DNA from: Flavobacterium psychrophilum
GTDB taxonomy: Bacteria > Bacteroidota > Bacteroidia > Flavobacteriales > Flavobacteriaceae
Direction: 5' to 3'
Length of the DNA stretch: 42,176 bases
Assembly (NCBI GenBank): GCA_945878515.1
Contig: CAMCTL010000005.1
Span: forward strand, 1-42,176
Made by a program: the position numbers and the translations under genes. The notes under the pieces were generated by a model. It did no database searches. It saw only the letters and a program-made list of their open reading frames with translations, and was not told where the DNA came from. Of this stretch, positions 17,871 through 26,104 are shown one piece after another (positions within the stretch are counted from its first letter, which is position 1; the number at the start of each line of letters is the position of its first letter).

Positions 17871-19259
17871 ATGGCATCAATTAAATTCAGATTGCGAAGT
17901 GTCGCAAACAAAAACGTATCAATTAAAGTACGTGTTATTTTAGGTCGAGGCAAACAAGATTTAGAATTAAACACAGGTTTTTCAATTAATCCAAAAGACT
18001 GGAGCGAAACCACAGACCGACCCAAACAAAACACCCCCGAAAACAAAGTAATTTTCAACAACCTCAAAAAATTAGAATCATTCCTTTTTGAAAGTATTAA
18101 TACAGATATGGGCGAAAGTGTTGTTATTGATACTTTTTGGCTCGATGCAAAAATTAACGAATGTTTCAAACGTGTAGTAAAAAACGACACGGGTTTATTG
18201 GTTAGTCATATTCAATACATAATTGATAATGCAAATACCCGCAAAGTAAAAACAAATGGAGGTTTTAAAATTGGTTTAAGCAAAAGCACAATTAAAAACT
18301 ACAACCTTTTTAAAAACATATTTTCAGAATATCAAACCAAAACCAAAAAGCAAATTCAATTTGTTGAGGTTACAAAACCGTTTGTCGATAAGTTTACTAA
18401 CTGGCTCGTTAATACAAAAAAGTATTCAACCAACTATGCGGGCAAACAATTAGAGATTTTAAAAACGGTTTGTATCGATGCAGAAAAACACGAAATACCC
18501 GTAACGCCTTATTCAAAAACAATACAGCATTTTAGAGAGAGCGACACCGACCGCTATATTCAAACTTTGTCGTTTGTGGAACTGGAGCAAATTAAAAACG
18601 TGGATTTGTCTAATATAGAATACCTCAACAATTTCAAAAAAGAAAATCCCGAACTTACAAAAGGCATTTCGATAACGCCCGAAACACTAAACAACGCCCG
18701 AAATTGGATTTTAATAGGTTGTGAAATCGGACAACGTGGCGGGGATTTATTGAAAATTACAAACGATAACATTCGATATAAAGGATCAACTATTTATATT
18801 GACATAATACAGCAGAAAACAAACAAAAGCGTAACAATCGGGATAATTGCCCCGCACGTTATCGACATAATCGAAAACAGTTTACCAAAAGAAATACCAC
18901 ACCAAAAACTAAATGATTATGTAAAAGTCATTTGTAAATTGGCGGGAATTGATGAGGTTGTAAAGGGTTCAAAACTAAACACAGAAACCAACCGCAAAGA
19001 ATTAGGAATGTACCCAAAATACGAATTAATTACAACACATTGTTTTAGACGGTCGTTTGCTACCAACTATTATAAAAAGATACCCACAGCCGTATTAATT
19101 GGAATCACAGGGCATTCAAAAGAGAGTCTTTTTCTTACATACATAAACCAACGAGAGGACAAAGACAATAACGCCGATTTATTTATGAAGTTTTACAGCG
19201 ATCTACACAAAGACAAAGCACCCGAAATGAAAGTAATACTTAACACAGGAACGGAATAA
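17871..19259 (+). CDS. int: Tyrosine recombinase (integrase) of the element
   Basis: 462 aa from ATG 17871. A longer frame from 17799 would start inside the arm-type repeats and upstream of the promoter, and MASIKFRLRS is the typical start of Bacteroidota integrases. An N-terminal arm-binding domain (1-80), a SAM-like core-binding domain (about 130-230) and the catalytic domain (about 245-440) follow. Catalytic residues are Arg289 (GQRGGD), His390 and Arg393 (HCFRR), His415 (GHS) and Tyr424. It catalyses integration into and excision from tRNA-Leu. The stop TAA overlaps the next ATG by one base (TAATG), so the downstream gene is translationally coupled. Confidence 0.95.
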   Translation: MASIKFRLRSVANKNVSIKVRVILGRGKQDLELNTGFSINPKDWSETTDRPKQNTPENKVIFNNLKKLESFLFESINTDMGESVVIDTFWLDAKINECFKRVVKNDTGLLVSHIQYIIDNANTRKVKTNGGFKIGLSKSTIKNYNLFKNIFSEYQTKTKKQIQFVEVTKPFVDKFTNWLVNTKKYSTNYAGKQLEILKTVCIDAEKHEIPVTPYSKTIQHFRESDTDRYIQTLSFVELEQIKNVDLSNIEYLNNFKKENPELTKGISITPETLNNARNWILIGCEIGQRGGDLLKITNDNIRYKGSTIYIDIIQQKTNKSVTIGIIAPHVIDIIENSLPKEIPHQKLNDYVKVICKLAGIDEVVKGSKLNTETNRKELGMYPKYELITTHCFRRSFATNYYKKIPTAVLIGITGHSKESLFLTYINQREDKDNNADLFMKFYSDLHKDKAPEMKVILNTGTE

Positions 19260-21145
19260 TGATGTACGAATATCTATTTGAAACAAACAAGCTAAATGCT
19301 TACGCACTTGCTGAAAAATATAATCTTTCAGAGTACGACCGTGATTATATCCGTCATTGTTTTTGGCCAATTATTAAGGTCAATAGTTATGATGCAGAAA
19401 CCGTAAAAGAAAAATTAAATACTCTTAAAAATGATTTTATAAAAGATAATGCAATCTTTGATTTAGAACTTTTTAATCGAGAAAATACGGCGTCATTGAT
19501 TTATGAACTAAATAAATATATTGATGTTTTGAAACGTGGAAAAGTAGAAACGTGGGACGAATACGACGATATGAATTTTTATATTTTCAAAATGGAATCC
19601 GACACAAAGGATAATACTTTAATAATTTCAGAAAAAACCGTTACTCAAATTGAAATTTATTTTAAAAGCATTTTGAGTATTATTCAAGATTTTACAAAAG
19701 AGCAAAATAATATAGACAAAATAAAAAACTCAAAAAAAACAAACATTGACATATCAAAAGAATTAAATGATTTTGAAATTTTTAGCAATAATTTAAAAGA
19801 CGAAATCAAAACACTTTTCAATCAAAACATATCAAAGAATGAAACATTAAATATTTATTACAAAGATTATTTACCAAAATATCTAACTAAAATAAATGAA
19901 ATCATTTCGCATACTGAACAGATGCAAAATGAGTTTAAACTTTACTTTCCCGATTTAGAAACCGATTTACAAAACCTAAATAACATTACTTCAAAATTTA
20001 AAAAAAGTGTATTGAATGATTTTGAAAGCACTTTAAACGAAGTACTTAAACTCGATTATGAAAGACTATTATTTGAATATTTAGATATTACCAATAAATT
20101 AGAAATTGATTTAAAAATTGAAGGCAAAAGTATCAGTAATTTTTTTGTTTTACTTTACAATAGGATGCAACATATTAAATCAAACCCAAAACCTCCAGAA
20201 ACAACAACCGAAAAACAAAAAAATATTATACAAGCGTTACCACAATTAGAGGATGTTTTTTTTATTCATTATCAATGCGATTATTTTGAAGTTGGAAACA
20301 AAATTTATAGTTTAAGCATTTACGCCAACGGAAAAACAATTGAATTTTTTCAAAATACCGAAAGTGAAAATATTGAACACTATTGTAATAAAGTTAAGGA
20401 GTTATGCAATAAAGGTTTAATTCCTATTCATTGGAATCAAAATAGAACACATTACGGCAACGACCATATTATAGACCGTTACAAGGAACTAACAGGAAAA
20501 ACAATAGAATTAGAATACACTAATAGCATTAATCTTGCGGAATGTTTGGTTAACACGTATGGCGAAAGATATATTGCACACAAGCGATTAGATAATTTAG
20601 CAAAATTGAACGAATTTAACGGCATTACAAATAAAGAGAGTAGAACATTTCATACTGATAGACTTTTTTTACTTGTAAAGATTTATCATAATGCTTTAAA
20701 AGGAACACTAAAAACACAATCCGAAACCCTCGATTTGTCCGATACCTCAGCAGTTGAAAAAAGACAAAAACCAAAAACACAAAGCAAAACTTTGCATCAG
20801 TTTTTTAAACAGGGAATAACCCCCGAAATAATTAATGCTTTACAAATAAAATATAGAGATTTGAATGGTAAAAAAATGGCTTATTTGATTTACATACTTC
20901 ACAAAGAATTTAATAGTATAGATTATTCCTTGCGTGGTATAAAAGACAGCAGAAAACGTTTTGTAATTGAATTTACAGGCAAACAAATAAAGAATATTGA
21001 GGGGATTAATAAAGTATTCAACTCAAACGATGTTATGTTACAAGATGGCAATAAGAATCAAAACAAAAAGCCAACCTACGAACAAGACCCCGATTACATA
21101 ACTATCAAAACCGAAATTCAAACCATTTTAAACCCTATTAGATAG
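19259..21145 (+). CDS. 628-aa protein of the element, coiled coil plus possible degenerate exonuclease-like domain
   Basis: No named family recognised with certainty. Residues about 120-270 are Lys/Glu/Asn-rich, helical, probably coiled coil. Residues about 330-440 (VFFIHYQCDYFEVGNKIYSL, then IHWNQNRTHYG and YGERYIAHKRLDNLAKLN) are spaced like a DnaQ/RNase-H-fold exonuclease, but the acidic residues expected in its first motif are absent. Residues about 520-600 form a further conserved-looking segment (KKMAYLIYILHKEF...). The protein has no signal peptide or membrane helix. Overlap with int by one base suggests joint expression and a role in excision, replication or regulation. As I recall, similar proteins follow integrases in other Bacteroidota elements. 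The domain idea is a weak inference. Confidence 0.7.
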   Translation: MMYEYLFETNKLNAYALAEKYNLSEYDRDYIRHCFWPIIKVNSYDAETVKEKLNTLKNDFIKDNAIFDLELFNRENTASLIYELNKYIDVLKRGKVETWDEYDDMNFYIFKMESDTKDNTLIISEKTVTQIEIYFKSILSIIQDFTKEQNNIDKIKNSKKTNIDISKELNDFEIFSNNLKDEIKTLFNQNISKNETLNIYYKDYLPKYLTKINEIISHTEQMQNEFKLYFPDLETDLQNLNNITSKFKKSVLNDFESTLNEVLKLDYERLLFEYLDITNKLEIDLKIEGKSISNFFVLLYNRMQHIKSNPKPPETTTEKQKNIIQALPQLEDVFFIHYQCDYFEVGNKIYSLSIYANGKTIEFFQNTESENIEHYCNKVKELCNKGLIPIHWNQNRTHYGNDHIIDRYKELTGKTIELEYTNSINLAECLVNTYGERYIAHKRLDNLAKLNEFNGITNKESRTFHTDRLFLLVKIYHNALKGTLKTQSETLDLSDTSAVEKRQKPKTQSKTLHQFFKQGITPEIINALQIKYRDLNGKKMAYLIYILHKEFNSIDYSLRGIKDSRKRFVIEFTGKQIKNIEGINKVFNSNDVMLQDGNKNQNKKPTYEQDPDYITIKTEIQTILNPIR

Positions 21146-21152
21146 TTGTTTA

Positions 21153-21185
21153 GTTGTTTAGAGTTGTCAGACAACTTTAAACAAC
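21153..21185 (+). terminator. Hairpin after the int operon
   Basis: GTTGTTTAGAGTTGTC (21153-21168) pairs with GACAACTTTAAACAAC (21170-21185) with one wobble. The stem is long, but only TTAAAA follows, so it could be a terminator or a protein-binding site. Confidence 0.55.
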
Positions 21186-21217
21186 TTAAAATCAATTAGT
21201 TAAGTTTTTTTTCGCTA

Positions 21218-21225
21218 TATTTTTG
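21218..21225 (+). promoter_or_regulatory. Candidate -7 element for the regulator-replicase operon
   Basis: TATTTTTG fits TAnnTTTG, 30 bases before ATG 21255. The only upstream partner is a weak TTAG at 21196-21199. Confidence 0.4.
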
Positions 21226-21254
21226 TTGCCTTAATCAATTAATACATATTAATT

Positions 21255-21536
21255 ATGGCACAACAAGTACAATTAATTCAACTAACTAAAGAAGAATTAA
21301 CCGCCGAAATCTTAAAAGGCGTACAAAGTCAATTTGATGACTTAAAAAAACATTTTCAACCCAACGAACCGAAAGTATATCTTTCGAGAATTGAAGTAGC
21401 TGAATTACTAAAAATCGACATATCGAGTGTTCACAATTGGACAAAGCGGGGTATTCTGAAAAGTTTTGGTATTAGTGGGCGTGTATATTATTTGCGTAGC
21501 GATATAGAGGCGTCATTAATCCCTTTAAATCAATAG
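21255..21536 (+). CDS. MerR/excisionase-like DNA-binding protein
   Basis: 93 aa. Residues about 45-88 (YLSRIEVAELLKIDISSVHN...GRVYYLRSDIEA) form the winged helix-turn-helix typical of excisionases and AlpA/MerR-like regulators in mobile elements. The N-terminal 40 residues are a Lys/Glu-rich helix. It is likely to act as recombination directionality factor or transcription regulator of the element. The next gene begins 5 bases after its stop, so the three genes 21255-24224 form one operon. Confidence 0.85.
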   Translation: MAQQVQLIQLTKEELTAEILKGVQSQFDDLKKHFQPNEPKVYLSRIEVAELLKIDISSVHNWTKRGILKSFGISGRVYYLRSDIEASLIPLNQ

Positions 21537-21541
21537 GAGCG

Positions 21542-21850
21542 ATGAAAAGCAATAATACCAACCACCGCCCCGTAAATCTTTCAAAACAGCAAAGCAAAGA
21601 TAACGATTTTAAAGCACAGGAAAAACGATATTTTGAATATCTTAAAACACACACCGCCACCAATTCAATGGTAAGTAAAACATTGAATATTCCTCAAAAA
21701 AATTTAACACGTTACAAACGCTATTTTGAAAAAAGAGGAATGTTAAAAGAAGTGTATCGTAAATTTTGTAAGCTAACAGGATTTAGAGCCTCTTATTTAA
21801 CGACTAATCCCGACTTAATGTGTAAATCCATTAATCCAAAAAAATCATAA
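21542..21850 (+). CDS. Small winged-helix-like protein of the element
   Basis: 102 aa, basic. Residues about 35-70 (YLKTHTATNSMVSKTLNIPQ...RYKRYFEKRG) read as a helix-turn-helix. The C-terminal part, KLTGFRASYLTTNPDL, is a pattern I associate with small conserved proteins of Bacteroidota mobile elements. The function is probably DNA binding. It sits between the regulator and the replicase, with 4 bases before the next start. Confidence 0.65.
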   Translation: MKSNNTNHRPVNLSKQQSKDNDFKAQEKRYFEYLKTHTATNSMVSKTLNIPQKNLTRYKRYFEKRGMLKEVYRKFCKLTGFRASYLTTNPDLMCKSINPKKS

Positions 21851-21854
21851 CGTT

Positions 21855-24224
21855 ATGAGTATAAATACAACTCAAATAAAAGCCGACGTAATGAGCGACT
21901 GGAAAGACGAATTTACAAAGAGAATACAGCTCGAATGTAAAAGCCGTAAAGAATCTTTTAGGTTTTTTGATGCGTGTCAAAAAGAAAAATATCATACCAA
22001 AAGGGATAAAGTTTTTTTGTCAGTTGTTTCCTTTTTAAGAAGTGAGCCGTTACAAAATAACGATTATGTAAAATATGTTTCGTGTTACCTTAAAACGGGA
22101 ACAAAACTCGATCCAAAATACTTTAGAAACAACCTCAACAAATTAAACGAATATTACAAAAAGGTTGACGATGCAAAAGCAAAAGGCGAAACATTCAACC
22201 CTTTTAGTTTGAGAGCATACCAAAGATATGTTTTGTTTATGGTTCTGAAGTTGAGCGGGGAATATACAAGCGATTTAGACGAACCGTTTGCGGTTAAAAT
22301 CGATGGACATAGAGAATACAACCCGTTAACAAATATACCGTCTGTATTGCGTGGCGAACTGCCTTTTGAAGTAAAAGAGTTTGATATAAAAAGAGCGTTC
22401 CCGACATTTATTGATATTGAATTAAATACAAACCACCGTTCGACTATTTATGATATACTGGACAAAAAAACATTTGCTTATTTGCTAAATTCCAATGTTA
22501 CCAATGCGGGAGCAGACCGAAACAAGATTTTAAAAGAACTTTCAAAGGTTTACGGCTACGATGCGGACAAAGTTTGTACCCTCGAGAGGTTCAACACCAA
22601 AGGAGGCGCATTTATGGACTTTTCTAAATACGAAAAGGAATATATCGAAAGATTTGTAAGCGAAAATGTTTTAATCGATTACGTACGATTACACGACGGC
22701 GTTTTTGTTAGAGCCGAAACCGATGTTAATTTTTTTGTTTTTGATTGGGTTGTGTTTGCAGTAAAAGAATGTATCAAACCACCAATCGAAAATGAAATAG
22801 TCAACTTTTACACTATTGACCAAAACGACAAAGTTTATACTTCGCCAACGATGTACGCCGAGTTTTTTAAACAAGAAAAGTTTTTAAGAATTTCGACACC
22901 CGATGACAAAATATTTTTGTTGAGAGATACTAATAACGTGGTTGATTTTTACAATCACAATACCGATACAGTTTCGTTTTTAAAAGACAATATAAACGAG
23001 TTTGCGGGTTCATTTGATGCAGTAGCCGACACAATAGCAAGGGAAAATTTTAGCACCGTTAAACAGGGTTTTTTATTAATTCCCTCCATAGAATTAAAAT
23101 ACTATTCAGATACTAAAAACACTTTTGGACTGCCTTTTAAAAATGGGTTTTACTATTTCGATTTGAATGACAAAGGAACAATTAAACGAAAAGAGTACAC
23201 CGATGTAAACGGCTTTTTTGCACCACACGAAATACAAAGTCGAGAGTTTAAATATACCGATGAGGTTGGAATGTTTGAGCAGTTTTTAATTAGAGCGTGT
23301 ACAGGGCGAAAAGAAACCAATACACAGGACACAAAAAACATTTTCGAGAGTTTTAAGACGATGTTTGGTTATTTGTGCCACAACTATAAAGATATGACAA
23401 AAAACCCGTGTATTGTTCTTACTGATATGGATGCAGACGACGAAACCCGAAACGGACGGCGTGGGAAAACATTAATATCAAAAGCCGTTCAAGAAGTACA
23501 GGAATCAATTATAAAAGGCGGGAAAGAATTTGATAGTAATTATACTTTTGTGTTTGCAGACCTCGAAAAAAAACATAATGTTTATATCATTGACGATGTA
23601 CCAGCGGGGTTTAAGTACGACGATTTATACACCAATATTTTGGGGGATATTTCGTGTCAAAGAAAAGGATTGAAAGCCGAGAATATCAAATTTAAAGATG
23701 CTCCAAAGTTTGCTATTACTTCAAATTGGGTTGTTCCTTATGATGAGCGGAACGCCTCAACAAATGGGCGTTTTATTGAATATAAGTTTACCAATTATTA
23801 CACAGCAAAGCACACCCCGAAAGACGAATTTAAGTGTTCCTTTTTTCAAGATTGGAACGCCGACGAATGGAATCGATTTTATTCTTTTGTTTTTCGATGC
23901 GTGAAACTGTTTTTACAAAAAGGAATCATAAAAACCGAGTACAATAAGGCGGGCGACAATTACAAAGCCTATTTCAGTAACGATGCAGTTTATACCGAAT
24001 TTGAAAGGATCATATCAATTCTAATTGCGAACGAAAGTTTTAATGTAACGGACTTTTTGAGAGAGTATAACGACATTTCAAACCCTTTGCGATTTGAAAA
24101 AATGTTTACCACCAAAAACACAAAAAAATTAATCGATGCTTGGGCGGGGATATTCAACAAGGAAAACAAAAACTTTTATTTTGAGTACACAAACAGGCGA
24201 AAATGGGTTAAAATCACAAATTAA
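21855..24224 (+). CDS. Element replicase: TV-Pol-like polymerase fused to SF3 helicase
   Basis: 789 aa. The C-terminal part is an SF3-type helicase: Walker A NGRRGKT (533-539), Walker B VYIIDD (Asp580/Asp581), motif C ITSN (Asn624), and NGRFIEYKF as the likely arginine-finger region. The N-terminal part (about 100-300) has motifs in the order of family-A palm polymerases: motif A FDIKRAFPT (Asp177), motif B R222...K227...Y233-G234, and motif C LHDGVFV (His280-Asp281). Such polymerases joined to SF3 helicases are known as TV-Pol from bacterial mobile elements and the Sputnik virophage, and were proposed to have both primase and polymerase activity. It is therefore probably the initiator helicase and primer-making polymerase of this element. 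The helicase call is firm; the polymerase call is a motif-level inference. Confidence 0.8.
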   Translation: MSINTTQIKADVMSDWKDEFTKRIQLECKSRKESFRFFDACQKEKYHTKRDKVFLSVVSFLRSEPLQNNDYVKYVSCYLKTGTKLDPKYFRNNLNKLNEYYKKVDDAKAKGETFNPFSLRAYQRYVLFMVLKLSGEYTSDLDEPFAVKIDGHREYNPLTNIPSVLRGELPFEVKEFDIKRAFPTFIDIELNTNHRSTIYDILDKKTFAYLLNSNVTNAGADRNKILKELSKVYGYDADKVCTLERFNTKGGAFMDFSKYEKEYIERFVSENVLIDYVRLHDGVFVRAETDVNFFVFDWVVFAVKECIKPPIENEIVNFYTIDQNDKVYTSPTMYAEFFKQEKFLRISTPDDKIFLLRDTNNVVDFYNHNTDTVSFLKDNINEFAGSFDAVADTIARENFSTVKQGFLLIPSIELKYYSDTKNTFGLPFKNGFYYFDLNDKGTIKRKEYTDVNGFFAPHEIQSREFKYTDEVGMFEQFLIRACTGRKETNTQDTKNIFESFKTMFGYLCHNYKDMTKNPCIVLTDMDADDETRNGRRGKTLISKAVQEVQESIIKGGKEFDSNYTFVFADLEKKHNVYIIDDVPAGFKYDDLYTNILGDISCQRKGLKAENIKFKDAPKFAITSNWVVPYDERNASTNGRFIEYKFTNYYTAKHTPKDEFKCSFFQDWNADEWNRFYSFVFRCVKLFLQKGIIKTEYNKAGDNYKAYFSNDAVYTEFERIISILIANESFNVTDFLREYNDISNPLRFEKMFTTKNTKKLIDAWAGIFNKENKNFYFEYTNRRKWVKITN

Positions 24225-24478
24225 CTGTGTTGAACACACATAAAACACACATAAAAACACAGTTGTAACCCCCGTAAACACTACAATAACACACATAACA
24301 CACTTAAAAATAAAGTACGCCCGTGAGTAAAAAAGTAAGCATTAAAATAGTGTTCATTTTCTTGTATAGTACTACTTACTTTTTATCTGTGTTATCTGTG
24401 TTTTTATTGATTATCAATTAGTTATCTGTGTTTTTAACTGTGTTGTATCTGTGTTGTAACACACATAAAAAACTAAAA
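24225..24478. other. Putative replication origin with iteron-like repeats
   Basis: Just after the replicase stop. CTGTGTT occurs at 24225, 24387, 24396, 24426, 24438 and 24449, mostly as ATCTGTGTT. The opposing AACACAG is at 24256, and AACACACATAA occurs several times (24233-24300 and 24459-24470). The right-hand cluster spacing of 9, 30, 12 and 11 bases resembles iterons. The DNA is AT-rich with no good reading frame. Location beside a rep gene supports an origin; binding is not shown. Confidence 0.5.
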
Positions 24479-24481
24479 AAA

Positions 24482-24670
24482 ATGAAAATAAGGAGTAAAA
24501 GCCTAATGGGAACGTACAAAAGAAACGGAAACATAGTAAAAGACTATCACATTATCACAAGCGATAAAAAGGAATTTAAAATGCGGGAAACGTTTATAAA
24601 TGGCAAAAAAACAGTTGAGTATTTAGACATACACTTTGTTTCCAATGCAGGGCGAATGAATGTTATTTAA
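24482..24670 (+). CDS. Small protein of unknown function
   Basis: 62 aa from ATG 24482. An upstream GTG in frame lies inside the iterons and is unlikely. MKIRSKSLMGTYKRNGN is basic, followed by beta-rich DYHIITSDKKEFKMRETFIN. No family is recognised. It directly follows the putative origin, so a replication-control role is conceivable but unsupported. Confidence 0.5.
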   Translation: MKIRSKSLMGTYKRNGNIVKDYHIITSDKKEFKMRETFINGKKTVEYLDIHFVSNAGRMNVI

Positions 24671-24698
24671 AACTATAAAACCATTACGCGCGCGAGAT

Positions 24699-24854
24699 CA
24701 CCCCGCCCCCCCCCTGAATGGTAAAACAAAAAGGTTTGTATAATCAACCACAGTAATTTTGAATGTGAAAATTAGCCACAATAAAAATGCGAAGAAAAAA
24801 AGAACACTTTAATTTCGTTACATTTGAAAGTTATTAATTTAAAAATTAGAAAAA
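24699..24854 (+). promoter_or_regulatory. Cargo control region, copy 1
   Basis: Shares three blocks with 26692-26863: CACCCCG (24699, here running into nine C), CACAGTAATTTTGA (24749-24762), and TTACATTTGA...TTATTAATTTAAAAATT up to the start codon. TACATTTG (24819-24826) is a good -7 element; no clear -33 is seen. Confidence 0.65.
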
Positions 24855-25076
24855 ATGAAAAAAATAATTTTATTGTTCACTTTAAATTTAACTCTATTTT
24901 CTTGTACTAATGAAGTGCAAAAAAATGAGCAATGTGGTACAATTGTTATAATTCACGAAAACCAATCAAAAGCCGGTTACACAATTCAAGTTAAAACTGA
25001 TACAGGTTATTATTTTACTTATGATGATATTATGAGCAAACCTGCAATGGGAAGTAAATATTGCAGAAACAATTAA
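24855..25076 (+). CDS. Small lipoprotein, element cargo
   Basis: 73 aa. A lipoprotein signal ends LTLFSC (Cys17). The mature part of about 56 residues has two further cysteines, CGTIVII and KYCRNN at the end, which could form a disulfide, and reads as a small beta fold. No family recognised. It is expressed from the first of two near-identical upstream regions, so it is probably co-regulated with the gene at 26864. Confidence 0.65.
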   Translation: MKKIILLFTLNLTLFSCTNEVQKNEQCGTIVIIHENQSKAGYTIQVKTDTGYYFTYDDIMSKPAMGSKYCRNN

Positions 25077-25168
25077 AGTTTAAACAAAATACAAAAATCA
25101 TTGATAATCATAATCAATTAACCACACTATGTAAAAAACCATAGAATAACTCTTTTAAAAATAATAAA

Positions 25169-25681
25169 ATGAAAAAAATAGCATTGATAATTTTTTTAAT
25201 GATTTCCATTACAGCATTCGGACAAAAAAACAACTTTTATGGCGAATCAGGTAAACAGTACTACAAACTAAAAGTTGATAAAGCTACATACGATTTATTA
25301 AAAATTGAAGACGGAACTATATTTTTTAATATGGGAATTCAAGGCGATTGTTTTTATAGTAGTGGAACTTTAACAATTAAAAATTTATTCTACCCAAGTA
25401 AAGACGAACTAAGATTTCAAAATGATTATGCAAAGCAAGATGAACTTAATTATGCATTAAATAAACAAATAGGTTTAGATATTAAAATATCAGTTAGTGT
25501 ACATAAAATGCGGTCAATGTTTAAACAATCTATTGGAAATTCAAAGGAATATTTAAAAGAATTATTACCAAATGATATAGTATTTAGGGAAGCAAGTAAT
25601 TTTGTTTGGTTTACAAGTGGATATATTTTATACTTTGATTCCAATGGTGGTTATACGGATATTGATTTTAAAAAAATATGA
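25169..25681 (+). CDS. Secreted protein of unknown function, element cargo
   Basis: 170 aa with a signal peptide (about residues 1-18, ending TAFG-Q). The rest is soluble, with KLKVDKATYDLLKIEDGTIF and two cysteine-poor helical segments. No domain recognised. It follows the small lipoprotein gene by 92 bases with no clear promoter, and is closed by a terminator whose sequence is nearly repeated after 27427, so it may belong to the same expression unit as the lipoprotein. Confidence 0.65.
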   Translation: MKKIALIIFLMISITAFGQKNNFYGESGKQYYKLKVDKATYDLLKIEDGTIFFNMGIQGDCFYSSGTLTIKNLFYPSKDELRFQNDYAKQDELNYALNKQIGLDIKISVSVHKMRSMFKQSIGNSKEYLKELLPNDIVFREASNFVWFTSGYILYFDSNGGYTDIDFKKI

Positions 25682-25695
25682 ATAATCTTTAATAA

Positions 25696-25730
25696 AAAAG
25701 GCGAACCATAACGGAACGCCTTTTTTTTGT
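25696..25730 (+). terminator. Cargo terminator, copy 1
   Basis: AAAAAGGCG...CGCCTTTTT with loop AACCATAACGGAA. A close copy follows the DUF4468-like gene at 27441-27473. Confidence 0.8.
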
Positions 25731-25824
25731 TCACATAGTCAAACCACTGGCAAGAGGCAAACCTCAACAAATAAAGAGCATAATTGATTATATTTGTGTA
25801 TCTATAATAGACTAATTTAGACCA

Positions 25825-26064
25825 ATGGCAACAGGAGTAAAAACAGGCGGACGAACCAAAGGAGCGGTTAATAACACCACAAAAGAAATAAGAACCGTAT
25901 TAAAGGACGTTATCAATAATGAGTTACTAAATATCGAAAAACTTTTTGAGAGTTTGCCTCCAAAGGAACGTTTAGAAATAATCGTTAAATTAATCCCGTT
26001 TGTACTGCCAAAGGTTGAAAATGTAAAAGCAAGTTTTGGAGAGCCAACCGATTGGGGTTTATAA
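25825..26064 (+). CDS. Small GGR(T/P)KGA-type protein found with phage-like genes
   Basis: 79 aa. TGGRTKGAVNNTTKEIRTVL followed by a helical part and PFVLPKVE matches the pattern of small proteins often encoded beside terminase or portal genes in Bacteroidota prophages (GRPKGxxNKTT...LPK). Their role is unknown; DNA binding is plausible from the basic N-terminus. Its presence is a hint, no more, of a phage-linked lifestyle. Confidence 0.6.
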   Translation: MATGVKTGGRTKGAVNNTTKEIRTVLKDVINNELLNIEKLFESLPPKERLEIIVKLIPFVLPKVENVKASFGEPTDWGL

Positions 26065-26104
26065 CAAACGTTCCCTAATAATTTAGGTTAAAAATCAAAG
26101 CAAA

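Noticed and set aside
24428..24481. GTG start for the 62-aa protein, adding 18 codons
   Set aside because: The extra part is made of the iteron repeats, and an ATG directly follows an A-rich leader.
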